Shown in pieces: positions 1 through 13,639 of a stretch of 64,000 bases of DNA. Source of the stretch: Anthopleura xanthogrammica (Eukaryota > Cnidaria > Anthozoa > Actiniaria > Actiniidae). Position 1 is the first letter of the stretch, and each line of letters begins with the position of its first letter. The stretch covers positions 3,542,501 through 3,606,500 of the forward strand of contig OZ025217.1 of assembly GCA_964019055.1 (NCBI GenBank), given 5' to 3'. The position numbers were made by a program, and so were the translations under genes. The notes below the pieces were generated by a model. It did no database searches. It saw nothing but the letters and a program-made list of their open reading frames with translations, and was not told the DNA's origin.

Positions 1-3000
1 CCCCACGGTAAAAAGTTTTATCCTTTTTGAACCTCTGGTATCCCATCTAGATAAATACTTTGGTGATATCACTCGCGGAGAAGTAGAAATGAGGTCTGTT
101 GTGGTGGACCATGCGACCTTTGTGTGTCATATTTGTCGTAGAGCTGAACACAAGGAGACCCTCCAGAGGGTCAGTGAAAAATCGAAATTCTTTCTTTTGA
201 AGCTCCAAATTACTTCTTGAAAATCATTATGCCATCGAAAACGGTTAAGTAAATCAAGTTTTGGAGTGAATATCGAGTGAAAAAAATTTTTTCAAAAAAT
301 CCAGTTTGACAGCCATACATTGCCTTGTATTTGGTTTTGTGGGTGCAAGAAGGTGAACCTGACTGAAGAAAATCTCGAATATCTCTTGCCTTACATAAGC
401 TAGAGCCCCACGGTCAAAGGTTTTATCCTTTTTGAACCTCTGGTATCCCATCTAGATAAATACTTTGGTGATATCACTCGCGGAGAAGTAGAAATGAGGT
501 CTGTTGTGGTGGACCATGCGAGCTTTGTGTGTCATATTTGTCGTAGAGCTGAACACAAGGAGACCCTCCAGAGGGTCAGTGAAAAATCGAAATTCTTTCT
601 TTTGAAGCTCCAAATTACTTCTTGAAAATCATTATGCCATCGAAAACGGCTAAGTAAATCAAGTTTTGGAGTGAATATCGAGTGAAAAAAAAAAATTTCA
701 AAAAATCCAGTTTGACAGCCATACATTGCTTTGTATTTGGTTTTGTGGGAGAAAGAAGGTAAACCTGAAGAAAATCTCGAAAATCTCTAGCCTTACATAA
801 GCTAAAGCCCCACGGTAAAAAGTTTTATCCTTTTTGAACCTCTGGTATCCCATCTAGATAAATACTTTGGTGATATCACTCGCGGAGAAGTAGAAATGAG
901 GTCTGTTGTGGTGGACCATGCGACCTTTGTGTGTCATATTTGTCGTAGAGCTGAACACAAGGAGACCCTCCAGAGGGTCAGTGAAAAATCGAAATTCTTT
1001 CTTTTGAAGCTCCAAATTACTTCTTGAAAATCATTATGCCATCGAAAACGGCTAAGTAAATCAAGTTTTGGAGTGAATATCGAGTGAAAAAAAATTTTTC
1101 AAAAAATCCAGTTTGACAGCCATACATTGCCTTGTATTTGGTTTTGTGGGTGCAAGAAGGTGAACCTGAAGAAAATCTCGAATATCTCTTGCCTTACATA
1201 AGCTAGAGCACCACGGTCAAAGGTTTTATCCTTTTTGAACCTCTGGTATCCCATCTAGATAAATACTTTGGTGATATCACTCGCGGAGAAGTAGAAATGA
1301 GGTCTGTTGTGGTGGACCATGCGAGCTTTGTGTGTCATATTTGTCGTAGAGCTGAACACAAGGAGACCCTCCAGAGGGTCAGTGAAAAATCGAACTTCTT
1401 TCTTTTGAAGCTCCAAATTACTTCTTGAAAATCATTATGCCATCGAAAACGGCTAAGTAAATCAAGTTTTGGAGTGAATATCGAGTGAAAAAAAAAAATT
1501 TCAAAAAATCCAGTTTGACAGCCATACATTGCTTTGTATTTGGTTTTGTGCGAGAAAGAAGGTAAACCTGAAGAAAATCTCGAAAATCTCTAGCCTTACA
1601 TAAGCTAAAGCCCCACGGTAAAAAGTTTTATCCTTTTTGAACCTCTGGTATCCCATCTAGATAAATACTTTGGTGATATCACTCGCGGAGAAGTAGAAAT
1701 GAGGTCTGTTGTGGTGGACCATGCGACCTTTGTGTGTCATATTTGTCGTAGAGCTGAACACAAGGAGACCCTCCAGAGGGTCAGTGAAAAATCGAAATTC
1801 TTTCTTTTGAAGCTCCAAATTACTTCTTGAAAATCATTATGCCATCGAAAAAAAACGGCTAAGTAAATCAAGTTTTGGAGTGAATATCGAGTGAAAAAAA
1901 TTTTTTCAAAAAATCCAGTTTGACAGCCATACATTGCCTTGTATTTGGTTTTGTGGGTGCAAGAAGGTGAACCTGACTGAAGAAAATCTCGAATATCTCT
2001 TGCCTTACATAAGCTAGAGCCCCACGGTCAAAGGTTTTATCCTTTTTGAACCTCTGGTATCCCATCTAGATAAATACTTTGGTGATATCACTCGCGGAGA
2101 AGTAGAAATGAGGTCTGTTGTGGTGGACCATGCGAGCTTTGTGTGTCATATTTGTCGTAGAGCTGAACACAAGGAGACCCTCCAGAGGGTCAGTGAAAAA
2201 TCGAAATTCTTTCTTTTGAAGCTCCAAATTACTTCTTGAAAATCATTATGCCATCGAAAACGGCTAAGTAAATCAAGTTTTGGAGTGAATATCGAGTGAA
2301 AAAAAAAAATTTCAAAAAATCCAGTTTGACAGCCATACATTGCTTTGTATTTGGTTTTGTGGGAGAAAGAAGGTAAACCTGAAGAAAATCTCGAAAATCT
2401 CTAGCCTTACATAAGCTAAAGCCCCACGGTAAAAAGTTTTATCCTTTTTGAACGTCTGGTATCCCATCTAGATAAATACTTTGGTGATATCACTCGCGGA
2501 GAAGTAGAAATGAGGTCTGTTGTGGTGGACCATGCGACCTTTGTGTGTCATATTTGTCGTAGAGCTGAACACAAGGAGACCCTCCAGAGGGTCAGTGAAA
2601 AATCGAAATTCTTTCTTTTGAAGCTCCAAATTACTTCTTGAAAATCATTATGCCATCGAAAACGGTTAAGTAAATCAAGTTTTGGAGTGAATATCGAGTG
2701 AAAAAAATTTTTTCAAAAAATCCAGTTTGACAGCCATACATTGCCTTGTATTTGGTTTTGTGGGTGCAAGAAGGTGAACCTGACTGAAGAAAATCTCGAA
2801 TATCTCTTGCCTTACATAAGCTAGAGCCCCACGGTCAAAGGTTTTATCCTTTTTGAACCTCTGGTATCCCATCTAGATAAATACTTTGGTGATATCACTC
2901 GCGGAGAAGTAGAAATGAGGTCTGTTGTGGTGGACCATGCGAGCTTTGTGTGTCATATTTGTCGTAGAGCTGAACACAAGGAGACCCTCCAGAGGGTCAG

Positions 3001-3230
3001 TGAAAAATCGAACTTCTTTCTTTTGAAGCTCCAAATTACTTCTTGAAAATCATTATGCCATCGAAAACGGCTAAGTAAATCAAGTTTTGGAGTGAATATC
3101 GAGTGAAAAAAAAAAATTTCAAAAAATCCAGTTTGACAGCCATACATTGCTTTGTATTTGGTTTTGTGCGAGAAAGAAGGTAAACCTGAAGAAAATCTCG
3201 AAAATCTCTAGCCTTACATAAGCTAAAGCC
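1..3230. repeat. Dimeric higher-order repeat (~807 bp) within the satellite
   Basis: Successive monomers alternate between CATGCGACCTTTG and CATGCGAGCTTTG and between two A/T-tract forms (GAAAAAAATTTTTTC versus a longer A run then TTTC). Matching landmarks recur at 807 bp and 1,614 bp, so two diverged monomers are amplified together about four times. Confidence 0.8.
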
Positions 3231-3399
3231 CCACGGTAAAAAGTTTTATCCTTTTTGAACCTCTGGTATACCATCTAGATAAATACTTTGGTGATATCAC
3301 TCGCGGAGAAGTAGAAATGAGGTCTGTTGTGGTGGACCATGCGAGCTTTGTGTGTCATATTTTTCGTAGAGCTGAACACAGGGAGACCCTCCAGAGGGT

Positions 3400-6300
3400 C
3401 AGTGAAAAATCGAACTTCTTTCTTTTGAAGCTCCAAATTACTTCTTGAAAATCATTATGCCATCGAAAACGGCTAAGTAAATCTAGTTTTGGAGTGAATA
3501 TCGAGTGAAAAAAAATTTTCAAAAAATCTAATTTGACAGCCATACATTGCCTTGTATTTGGTTTTGTGGGTGCAAGAAAGTGAACCTGAAGAAAATCTCG
3601 AATATCTCTGGCCTTACATAAACTAGAGCACCACGGTCAAAAGTTTTATGCTTTTTGAACCTCTGGTATACCATCTAGATAAATACTTTGGTGATATCAC
3701 TCGCGGAGAAGTAGAAATGAGGTCTGTTGTGGTGGACCATGCGAGCTTTGTGTGTCATATTTGTCGTAGAGCTGAACACAGGGAGACCCTCCAGAGGGTC
3801 AATGAAAAATCGAACTTCTTTCTTTTGAAGCTCAAAATTACTTCTTGAAAATCATTATACCATCGGAAACGGCTAAGTAAATCAAGTTTTGGAGTGAATA
3901 TCGAGTGAAAAAAAATTTTTCAAAAAATCCAGTTTGACAGCCATACATTGCCTTGTATTTGGTTTTGTGGGTGAAAGAAGGTGAACCTGAAGAAAATCTC
4001 GGATATCTCTTGCCTTACATAAGCTAGACCCCCACGGTCAAAGGTTTTATCCTTTTTGAACCTCTGGTATCCCATCTAGATAAATACTTTGGTGATATCA
4101 CTCGCGGAGAAGTAGAAATGAGGTCTGTTGTGGTGGACCATGCGAGCTTTGTGTGTCATATTTGTCGTTGAGCTGAACACAGGGAGACCCTCCAGAGAGT
4201 CAGTGAAAAATCGAACTTCTTTCTTTAAACCTCATAATTACTTCTTGAAAATCATTATGCCATCGAAAACGGCTAAGTAAATCTAGTTTTCGAGTGAATA
4301 TCGAGTGAAAAAAAAAATTTCAAAAAATCCAGTTTGACAGCCATACATTGCTTTGTATTTGGTTTTGTAGGTGCAAGAAGGTGAACCTGAAGAAAATCTC
4401 GAAAATCTCTGGCCTTACATAAGCTAGAGCCCCACTGTAAAACGTTTTATCATTTTTGAACCTCTGGTATCCCATCTAGATAAATAGTTTGGTGATATCA
4501 CTCGCCGAGAAGTAGAATTGAGGTCTGTTGTGGTGGACCATCCGAGCTTTGTCTGTCATATTTCTCTTAGAGCTGAACACAAGGAGACCCTCCAGAGGGT
4601 CAGTGAAAAATCGAACTTCTTTCTTTTGAACCTCATAATTACTTCTTGAAAATCATTATGCCATCGAAAACGGCTAAGTAAATCAAGTTTTGGAGTGAAT
4701 ATCGAGTGAAAAAAAAAATTTCAAAAAATCCAGTTTGACAGCCATACATTGCCTTGTATTTGGTTTTGTGGGTGCAAGAAGGTGAACCTGAAGAAAATCT
4801 CGAATATCTCTGGCCTTACATAAGCTAGAGCCCCACGGTCAAAGGTTTTATCCTTTTTGAACCTCTGGTATCCCATCTAGATAAATACTTTGGTGATATC
4901 ACTCGCGGAGAAGTAGAAATGAGGTCTGTTGTGGTGGACCATGCGAGCTTTGTCTGTCATATTTGTCGTAGAGCTGAACACAAGGAGACCCTCCAGAGGG
5001 TCAGTGAAAAATCGAACTTCTTTCTTTTGAACCTCCAAATTACTTCTTGAAAATCATTATGCCATCGAAAACGGCTAAGTAAATCAAGTTTTGGAGTGAA
5101 TATCGAGTGAAAAAAAAAAATTTCAAAAAATCCAGTTTGACAGCCATACATTGCCTTGTATTTGGTTTTGTGGGTGCAAGAAGGTAAACCTGAAGAAAAT
5201 CTCGAAAATCTCTAGCCTTACATAAGCTAAAGCCCCACGGTAAAAAGTTTTATCCTTTTTGAACCTCTGGTATCCCATCTAGATAAATACTTTGGTGATA
5301 TCACTCGCGGAGAAGTAGAAATGAGGTCTGTTGTGGTGGACCATGCGACCTTTGTGTGTCATATTTGTCGTAGAGCTGAACACAAGGAGACCCTCCAGAG
5401 GGTCAGTGAAAAATCGAAATTCTTTCTTTTGAAGCTCCAAATTACTTCTTGAAAATCATTATGCCATCGAAAACGGCTAAGTAAATCTAGTTTTGGAGTG
5501 AATATCGAGTGAAAAAAAATTTTCAAAAAATCTAATTTGACAGCCATACATTGCCTTGTATTTGGTTTTGTGGGTGCAAGAAAGTGAACCTGAAGAAAAT
5601 CTCGAATATCTCTGGCCTTACATAAACTAGAGCACCACGGTCAAAAGTTTTATGCTTTTTGAACCTCTGGTATACCATCTAGATAAATACTTTGGTGATA
5701 TCACTCGCGGAGAAGTAGAAATGAGGTCTGTTGTGGTGGACCATGCGAGCTTTGTGTGTCATATTTGTCGTAGAGCTGAACACAGGGAGACCCTCCAGAG
5801 GGTCAATGAAAAATCGAACTTCTTTCTTTTGAAGCTCAAAATTACTTCTTGAAAATCATTATACCATCGGAAACGGCTAAGTAAATCAAGTTTTGGAGTG
5901 AATATCGAGTGAAAAAAAATTTTTCAAAAAATCCAGTTTGACAGCCATACATTGCCTTGTATTTGGTTTTGTGGGTGAAAGAAGGTGAACCTGAAGAAAA
6001 TCTCGAATATCTCTTGCCTTACATAAGCTAGAGCCCCACGGTCAAAGGTTTTATCCTTTTTGAACCTCTGGTATCCCATCTAGATAAATACTTTGGTGAT
6101 ATCACTCGCGGAGAAGTAGAAATGAGGTCTGTTGTGGTGGACCATGCGAGCTTTGTGTGTCATATTTGTCGTTGAGCTGAACACAGGGAGACCCTCCAGA
6201 GGGTCAGTGAAAAATCGAACTTCTTTCTTTTGAACCTCATAATTACTTCTTGAAAATCATTATGCCATCGAAAACGGCTAAGTAAATCTAGTTTTGGAGT

Positions 6301-6834
6301 GAATATCGAGTGAAAAAAAAAATTTCAAAAAATCCAGTTTGACAGCCATACATTGCTTGGTATTTGGTTTTGTAGGTGCAAGAAGGTGAACCTGAAGAAA
6401 ATCTCGAAAATCTCTGGCCTTACATAAGCTAGAGCCCTACTGTAAAACGTTTTATCATTTTTGAACCTCTGGTATCCCATCTAGATAAATAGTTTGGTGA
6501 TATCACTCGCCGAGAAGTAGAATTGAGGTCTGTTGTGGTGGACCATCCGAGCTTTGTCTGTCATATTTCTCTTAGAGCTGAACACAAGGAGACCCTCCAG
6601 AGGGTCAGTGAAAAATCGAACTTCTTTCTTTTGAACCTCATAATTACTTCTTGAAAATCATTATGCCATCGAAAACGGCTAAGTAAATCAAGTTTTGGAG
6701 TGAATATCGAGTGAAAAAAAAAATTTCAAAAATTCCAGTTTGACAGCCATACATTGCCTTATATTTGGTTTTGTGGGTGCAAGAAGGTGAACCTGAAGAA
6801 AATCTCGAATATCTCTGGCCTTACATTAGCTAGA
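3400..6834. repeat. Five-monomer (2,004 bp) displaced duplication in the satellite
   Basis: Landmarks of 3,355-4,830 recur at +2,004 bp: the variant ATACCATCGGAAACGG, the stop-creating GTCGTTGAGC, the TTTATCATTTTTG form and CATCCGAGC with TTTCTCTTAG. Similarity to the second copy weakens after about 4,830/6,834, so the duplicate has since been modified or is partial. Confidence 0.65.
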
Positions 6835-7149
6835 GCACCACGGTAAAACGTTTTATGCTTTTTGAACCTCTGGTATCCCATCTAGATAAATAGTTTGGTG
6901 ATATCACTCGCCGAGAAGTAGAATTGAGGTCTGTTGTGGTGGACCATGCGAGCTTTGTGTGTCATATTTGTCGTAGAGCTGAACACAAGGAGACCCTCCA
7001 GAGGGTCAGTGAAAAATCGAAATTCTTTCTTTTGAAGCTCCAAATTACTTCTTGAAAATCATTATGCCATCGAAAACGGCTAAGTAAATCAAGTTTTGGA
7101 GTGAATATCGAGTGAAAAAAAAAAATTTCAAAAAATCCAGTTTGACAGC

Positions 7150-8755
7150 CATACATTGCTTGGTATTTGGTTTTGTGGGTGCAAGAAGGTGAACCTGAAG
7201 AAAATCTCGAAAATCTCTAGCCTTACATAAGCTAAAGCCCCACGATCAAAAGTTTTATCATTTTTGAACCTCTGGTATCCCATCTAGATAAATACTTTGG
7301 TGATATCACTCGCGGAGAAGTAGAAATGTGGTCTGTTGTGGTGGAGCATGCGAGCTTTCTCTGTCATATTTGTCGTAGAGCTGAACACAGGGAGACCCTC
7401 CAGAGGGTCAGTGAAAAATCGAACTTCTTTCTTTTGAAGCTCAAAATTTGCTTTTGAAAATCATTATGCCATCGCAAACGGCTAAGTAAATCAAGTTTTG
7501 GAGTGAATATCGAGTGAAAAAAAAAATTTCAAAAAATCCAGTTTGACAGCCATACATTGCCTTGTATTTGGTTTTGTGGGTGCAAGAAGGTGAACCTGAA
7601 GAAAATCTCGAATATCTCTGGCCTTACATTAGCTAGAGCACCACGGTAAAACGTTTTATGCTTTTTGAACCTCTGGTATCCCATCTAGATAAATACTTTG
7701 GTGATATCACTCGCGGAGAAGTAGAAATGAGGTCTGTTGTGGTGGACCATGCGAGCTTTGTGTGTCATATTTGTCGTAGAGCTGAACACAAGGAGACCCT
7801 CCAGAGGGTCAGTGAAAAATCGAAATTCTTTCTTTTGAAGCTCCAAATTACTTCTTGAAAATCATTATGCCATCGAAAACGGCTAAGTAAATCAAGTTTT
7901 GGAGTGAATATCGAGTGAAAAAAAAAAATTTCAAAAAATCCAGTTTGACAGCCATACATTGCTTGGTATTTGGTTTTGTGGGTGCAAGAAGGTGAACCTG
8001 AAGAAAATCTCGAAAATCTCTAGCCTTACATAAGCTAAAGCCCCACGATCAAAAGTTTTATCATTTTTGAACCTCTGGTATCCCATCTAGATAAATACTT
8101 TGGTGATATCACTCGCGGAGAAGTAGAAATGTGGTCTGTTGTGGTGGAGCATGCGAGCTTTCTCTGTCATATTTGTCGTAGAGCTGAACACAGGGAGACC
8201 CTCCAGAGGGTCAGTGAAAAATCGAACTTCTTTCTTTTGAAGCTCAAAATTTGCTTTTGAAAATCATTATGCCATCGCAAACGGCTAAGTAAATCAAGTT
8301 TTGGAGTGAATATCGAGTGAAAAAAAAAATTTCAAAAAATCCAGTTTGACAGCCATACATTGCCTTGTATTTGGTTTTGTGGGTGCAAGAAGGTGAACCT
8401 GAAGAAAATCTCGAATATCTCTGGCCTTACATTAGCTAGAGCACCACGGTAAAACGTTTTATGCTTTTTGAACCTCTGGTATCCCATCTAGATAAATACT
8501 TTGGTGATATCACTCGCGGAGAAGTAGAAATGAGGTCTGTTGTGGTGGACCATGCGAGCTTTGTGTGTCATATTTGTCGTAGAGCTGAACACAAGGAGAC
8601 CCTCCAGAGGGTCAGTAAAAAATCGAAATTCTTTCTTTTGAAGCTCCAAATTACTTCTTGAAAATCATTATGCCATCGAAAACGGCTAAGTAAATCAAGT
8701 TTTGGAGTGAATATCGAGTGAAAAAAAAAATTTCAAAAAATCCAGTTTGACAGCC
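7150..8755. repeat. Two-monomer (803 bp) tandem duplication in the satellite
   Basis: The pair around 7,240-7,860, with CACGATCAAAAG, AAATGTGGTC, GGAGCATGCG and TTTCTCTG variants, is repeated at +803 bp almost unchanged. One visible difference is GTCAGTGAAA versus GTCAGTAAAA near 8,617. Confidence 0.75.
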
Positions 8756-11700
8756 ATACATTGCTTGGTATTTGGTTTTGTGGGTGCAAGAAGGTGAACC
8801 TGAAGAAAATCTCGAAAATCTCTAGCCTTACATAAGCTAAAGCCCCACGATAAAAAGTTTTATCATTTTTGAACCTCTGGTATACCATCTAGATAAATAC
8901 TTTGGTGATATCACTCGCGGAGAAGTAGAAATGAGGTCTGTTGTGGTGGAGCATGCGAGCTTTGTCTGTCATATTTGTCGTAGAGCTGAACACAGGGAGA
9001 CCCTCCAGAGGGTCAGTGAAAAATCGAACTTCTTTCTTTTGAAGCTCAAAATTTGCTTTTGAAAATCATTATGCCATCGAAAACGGCTAAGTAAATCAAG
9101 TTTTGGAGTGAATATCGAGTGAAAAAAAAAATTTCAAAAAATCCAGTTTGACAGCCATACATTGCCTTGTATTTGGTTTTGTGGGTGAAAGAAGGTGAAC
9201 CTGAAGAAAATCTCGAATATCTCTTGCCTTACATAAGCTAGAGCCCCACGGTCAAAGGTTTTATCCTTTTTGAACCTCTGGTATCCCATCTAGATAAATA
9301 CTTTGGTGATATCACTCGCGGAGAAGTAGAAATGAGGTCTGTTGTGGTGGACCATGCGAGCTTTGTGTGTCATATTTGTCGTTGAGCTGAACACAAGGAG
9401 ACCCTCCAGAGGGTCAGTGAAAAATCGAAATTCTTTCTTTTGAAGCTCCAAATTACTTCTTGAAAATCATTATGCCATCGAAAACGGCTAAGTAAATCAA
9501 GTTTTGGAGTGAATATCGAGTGAAAAAAAAAAATTTCAAAAAATCCAGTTTGACAGCCATACATTGCCTTGTATTTGGTTTTGTGGGTGCAAGAAGGTGA
9601 ACCTGAAGAAAATCTCGAATATCTCTGGCCTTACATTAGCTAGAGCACCACGGTAAAACGTTTTATGCTTTTTGAACCTCTGGTATCCCATCTAGATAAA
9701 TACTTTGGTGATATCACTCGCGGAGAAGTAGAAATGAGGTCTGTTGTGGTGGACCATGCGAGCTTTGTGTGTCATATTTGTCGTAGAGCTGAACACAAGG
9801 AGACCCTCCAGAGGGTCAGTAAAAAATCGAAATTCTTTCTTTTGAAGCTCCAAATTACTTCTTGAAAATCATTATGCCATCGAAAACGGCTAAGTAAATC
9901 AAGTTTTGGAGTGAATATCGAGTGAAAAAAAAAATTTCAAAAAATCCAGTTTGACAGCCATACATTGCTTGGTATTTGGTTTTGTGGGTGCAAGAAAGTG
10001 AACCTGAAGAAAATCTCGAAAATCTCTAGCCTTACATAAGCTAAAGCCCCACGATAAAAAGTTTTATCATTTTTGAACCTCTGGTATCCCATCTAGATAA
10101 ATACTTTGGTGATATCACTCGCGGAGAAGTAGAAATGTGGTCTGTTGTGGTGGAGCATGCGAGCTTTGTCTGTCATATTTGTCGTAGAGCTGAACACAGG
10201 GAGACCCTCCAGAGGGTCAGTGAAAAATCGAACTTCTTTCTTTTGAAGCTCAAAATTTGCTTTTGAAAATCATTATGCCATCGCAAACGGCTAAGTAAAT
10301 CAAGTTTTGGAGTGAATATCGAGTGAAAAAAAAAATTTCAAAAAATCCAGTTTGACAGCCATACATTGCCTTGTATTTGGTTTTGTGGGTGCAAGAAGGT
10401 GAACCTGAAGAAAATCTCGAATATCTCTGGCCTTACATAAGCTAGAGCCCCACGGTCAAAGGTTTTATCCTTTTTGAACTTCTGGTATCTCATCTAGATA
10501 AATACTTTGGTGATATCACTCGCCGAGAAGTAGAATTGAGGTCTGTTGTGGTGGACCATGCGAGCTTTGTCTGTCATATTTCTCTTAGAGCTGAACACAG
10601 GGAGACCCTCCAGAGGGTCAGTGAAAAATCGAACTTCCTTCTTTTGAAGCTCCAAATTACTTCTTGAAAATCATTATGCCATCGAAAACGGCTAAGTAAA
10701 TCTAGTTTTGGAGTGAATATCGAGTGAAAAAAAATTTTCAAAAAATCTAATTTGACAGCCATACATTACCTTGTATTTGGTTTTGTGGGTGCAAGAAAGT
10801 GAACCTGAAGAAAATCTCGAATATCTCTGGCCTTACATAAACTAGAGCACCACGGTAAAAAGTTTTATGCTTTTTGAACCTCTGGTATACCATCTAGATA
10901 AATACTTTGGTGATATCACTCGCGGAGAAGTAGAAATGAGGTCTGTTGTGGTGGACCATCCGAGCTTTGTCTGTCATATTTGTCGTAGAGCTGAACACAG
11001 GGAGACCCTCCAGAGGGTCAGTGAAAAATCGAACTTCTTTCTTTTGAAGCTCAAAATTTGCTTTTGAAAATCATTATGCCATCGAAAACGGCTAAGTAAA
11101 TCAAGTTTTGGAGTGAATATCGAGTGAAAAAAAAAATTTCAAAAAATCCAGTTTGACAGCCATACATTGCCTTGTATTTGGTTTTGTGGGTGAAAGAAGG
11201 TGAACCTGAAGAAAATCTCGAATATCTCTTGCCTTACATAAGCTAGAGCCCCACGGTCAAAGGTTTTATCCTTTTTGAACCTCTGGTATCCCATCTAGAT
11301 AAATACTTTGGTGATATCACTCGCGGAGAAGTAGAAATGAGGTCTGTTGTGGTGGACCATGCGAGCTTTGTGTGTCATATTTGTCGTTGAGCTGAACACA
11401 AGGAGACCCTCCAGAGGGTCAGTGAAAAATCGAAATTCTTTCTTTTGAAGCTCCAAATTACTTCTTGAAAATCATTATGCCATCGAAAACGGCTAAGTAA
11501 ATCAAGTTTTGGAGTGAATATCGAGTGAAAAAAAAAAATTTCAAAAAATCCAGTTTGACAGCCATACATTGCTTGGTATTTGGTTTTGTGGGTGCAAGAA
11601 GGTGAACCTGAAGAAAATCTCGAATATCTCTGGCCTTACATTAGCTAGAGCACCACGGTAAAACGTTTTATCATTTTTGAACCTCTGGTATCCCATCTAG

Positions 11701-13639
11701 ATAAATACTTTGGTGATATCACTCGCGGAGAAGTAGAAATGAGGTCTGTTGTGGTGGACCATGCGAGCTTTGTGTGTCATATTTGTCGTAGAGCTGAACA
11801 CAAGGAGACCCTCCAGAGGGTCAGTGAAAAATCGAAATTCTTTCTTTTGAAGCTCCAAATTACTTCTTGAAAATCATTATGCCATCGAAAACGGCTAAGT
11901 AAATCAAGTTTTGGAGTGAATATGGAGTGAAAAAAAAAAATTTCAAAAAATCCAGTTTGACAGCCATACATTGCTTGGTATTTGGTTTTGTGGGTGCAAG
12001 AAGGTGAACCTGAAGAAAATCTCGAAAATCTCTAGCCTTACATAAGCTAAAGCCCCACGATAAAAAGTTTTATCATTTTTGAACCTCTGGTATCCCATCT
12101 AGATAAATACTTTGGTGATATCACTCGCGGAGAAGTAGAAATGAGGTCTGTTGTGGTGGACCATGCGAGCTTTGTGTGTCATATTTGTCGTAGAGCTGAA
12201 CACAAGGAGACCCTCCAGAGGGTCAGTGAAAAATCGAAATTCTTTCTTTTGAAGCTCCAAATTACTTCTTGAAAATCATTATGCCATCGAAAACGGCTAA
12301 GTAAATCAAGTTTTGGAGTGAATATCGAGTGAAAAAAAAAAATTTCAAAAAATCCAGTTTGACAGCCATACATTGCTTGGTATTTGGTTTTGTGGGTGCA
12401 AGAAGGTGAACCTGAAGAAAATCTCGAAAATCTCTAGCCTTACATAAGCTAAAGCCCCACGATAAAAAGTTTTATCATTTTTGAACCTCTGGTATCCCAT
12501 CTAGATAAATACTTTGGTGATATCACTCGCGGAGAAGTAGAAATGTGGTCTGTTGTGGTGGAGCATGCGAGCTTTGTCTGTCATATTTGTCGTAGAGCTG
12601 AACACAGGGAGACCCTCCAGAGGGTCAGTGAAAAATCGAACTTCTTTCTTTTGAAGCTCAAAATTTGCTTTTGAAAATCATTATGCCATCGCAAACGGCT
12701 AAGTAAATCAAGTTTTGGAGTGAATATCGAGTGAAAAAAAAAATTTCAAAAAATCCAGTTTGACAGCCATACATTGCCTTGTATTTGGTTTTGTGGGTGC
12801 AAGAAGGTGAACCTGAAGAAAATCTCGAATATCTCTGGCCTTACATTAGCTAGAGCACCACGGTAAAACGTTTTATGCTTTTTGAACCTCTGGTATCCCA
12901 TCTAGATAAATACTTTGGTGATATCACTCGCGGAGAAGTAGAAATGAGGTCTGTTGTGGTGGACCATGCGAGCTTTGTGTGTCATATTTGTCGTAGAGCT
13001 GAACACAAGGAGACCCTCCAGAGGGTCAGTAAAAAATCGAAATTCTTTCTTTTGAAGCTCCAAATTACTTCTTGAAAATCATTATGCCATCGAAAACGGC
13101 TAAGTAAATCAAGTTTTGGAGTGAATATCGAGTGAAAAAAAAAATTTCAAAAAATCCAGTTTGACAGCCATACATTGCTTGGTATTTGGTTTTGTGGGTG
13201 CAAGAAGGTGAACCTGAAGAAAATCTCGAAAATCTCTAGCCTTACATAAGCTAAAGCCCCACGATAAAAAGTTTTATCATTTTTGAACCTCTGGTATCCC
13301 ATCTAGATAAATACTTTGGTGATATCAGTCGCGGAGAAGTAGAATTGAGGTCTGTTGTGGTGGACCATGCGAGCTTTGTGTGTCATATTTCTCGTAGATC
13401 TGAACACAAGGAGACCCTCCAGTGGGTCAGTAAAAAATCCAACCTCTTTCTTTCGAACCTCAAAATTACTTCTTCAAAATCAGTATGCCATCGAAAACGG
13501 CTAAGTAAATAAAGTTTTGGAGTGAATATCGAGTGAAAAAAAAAATTTCAAAAAATCCAGTTTGACAGCCATACATTGCCTTGTATTTGGTTTTGTGGGT
13601 GCAAGAAGGTGAACCTGAAGAAAATCTCGAATATCTCTT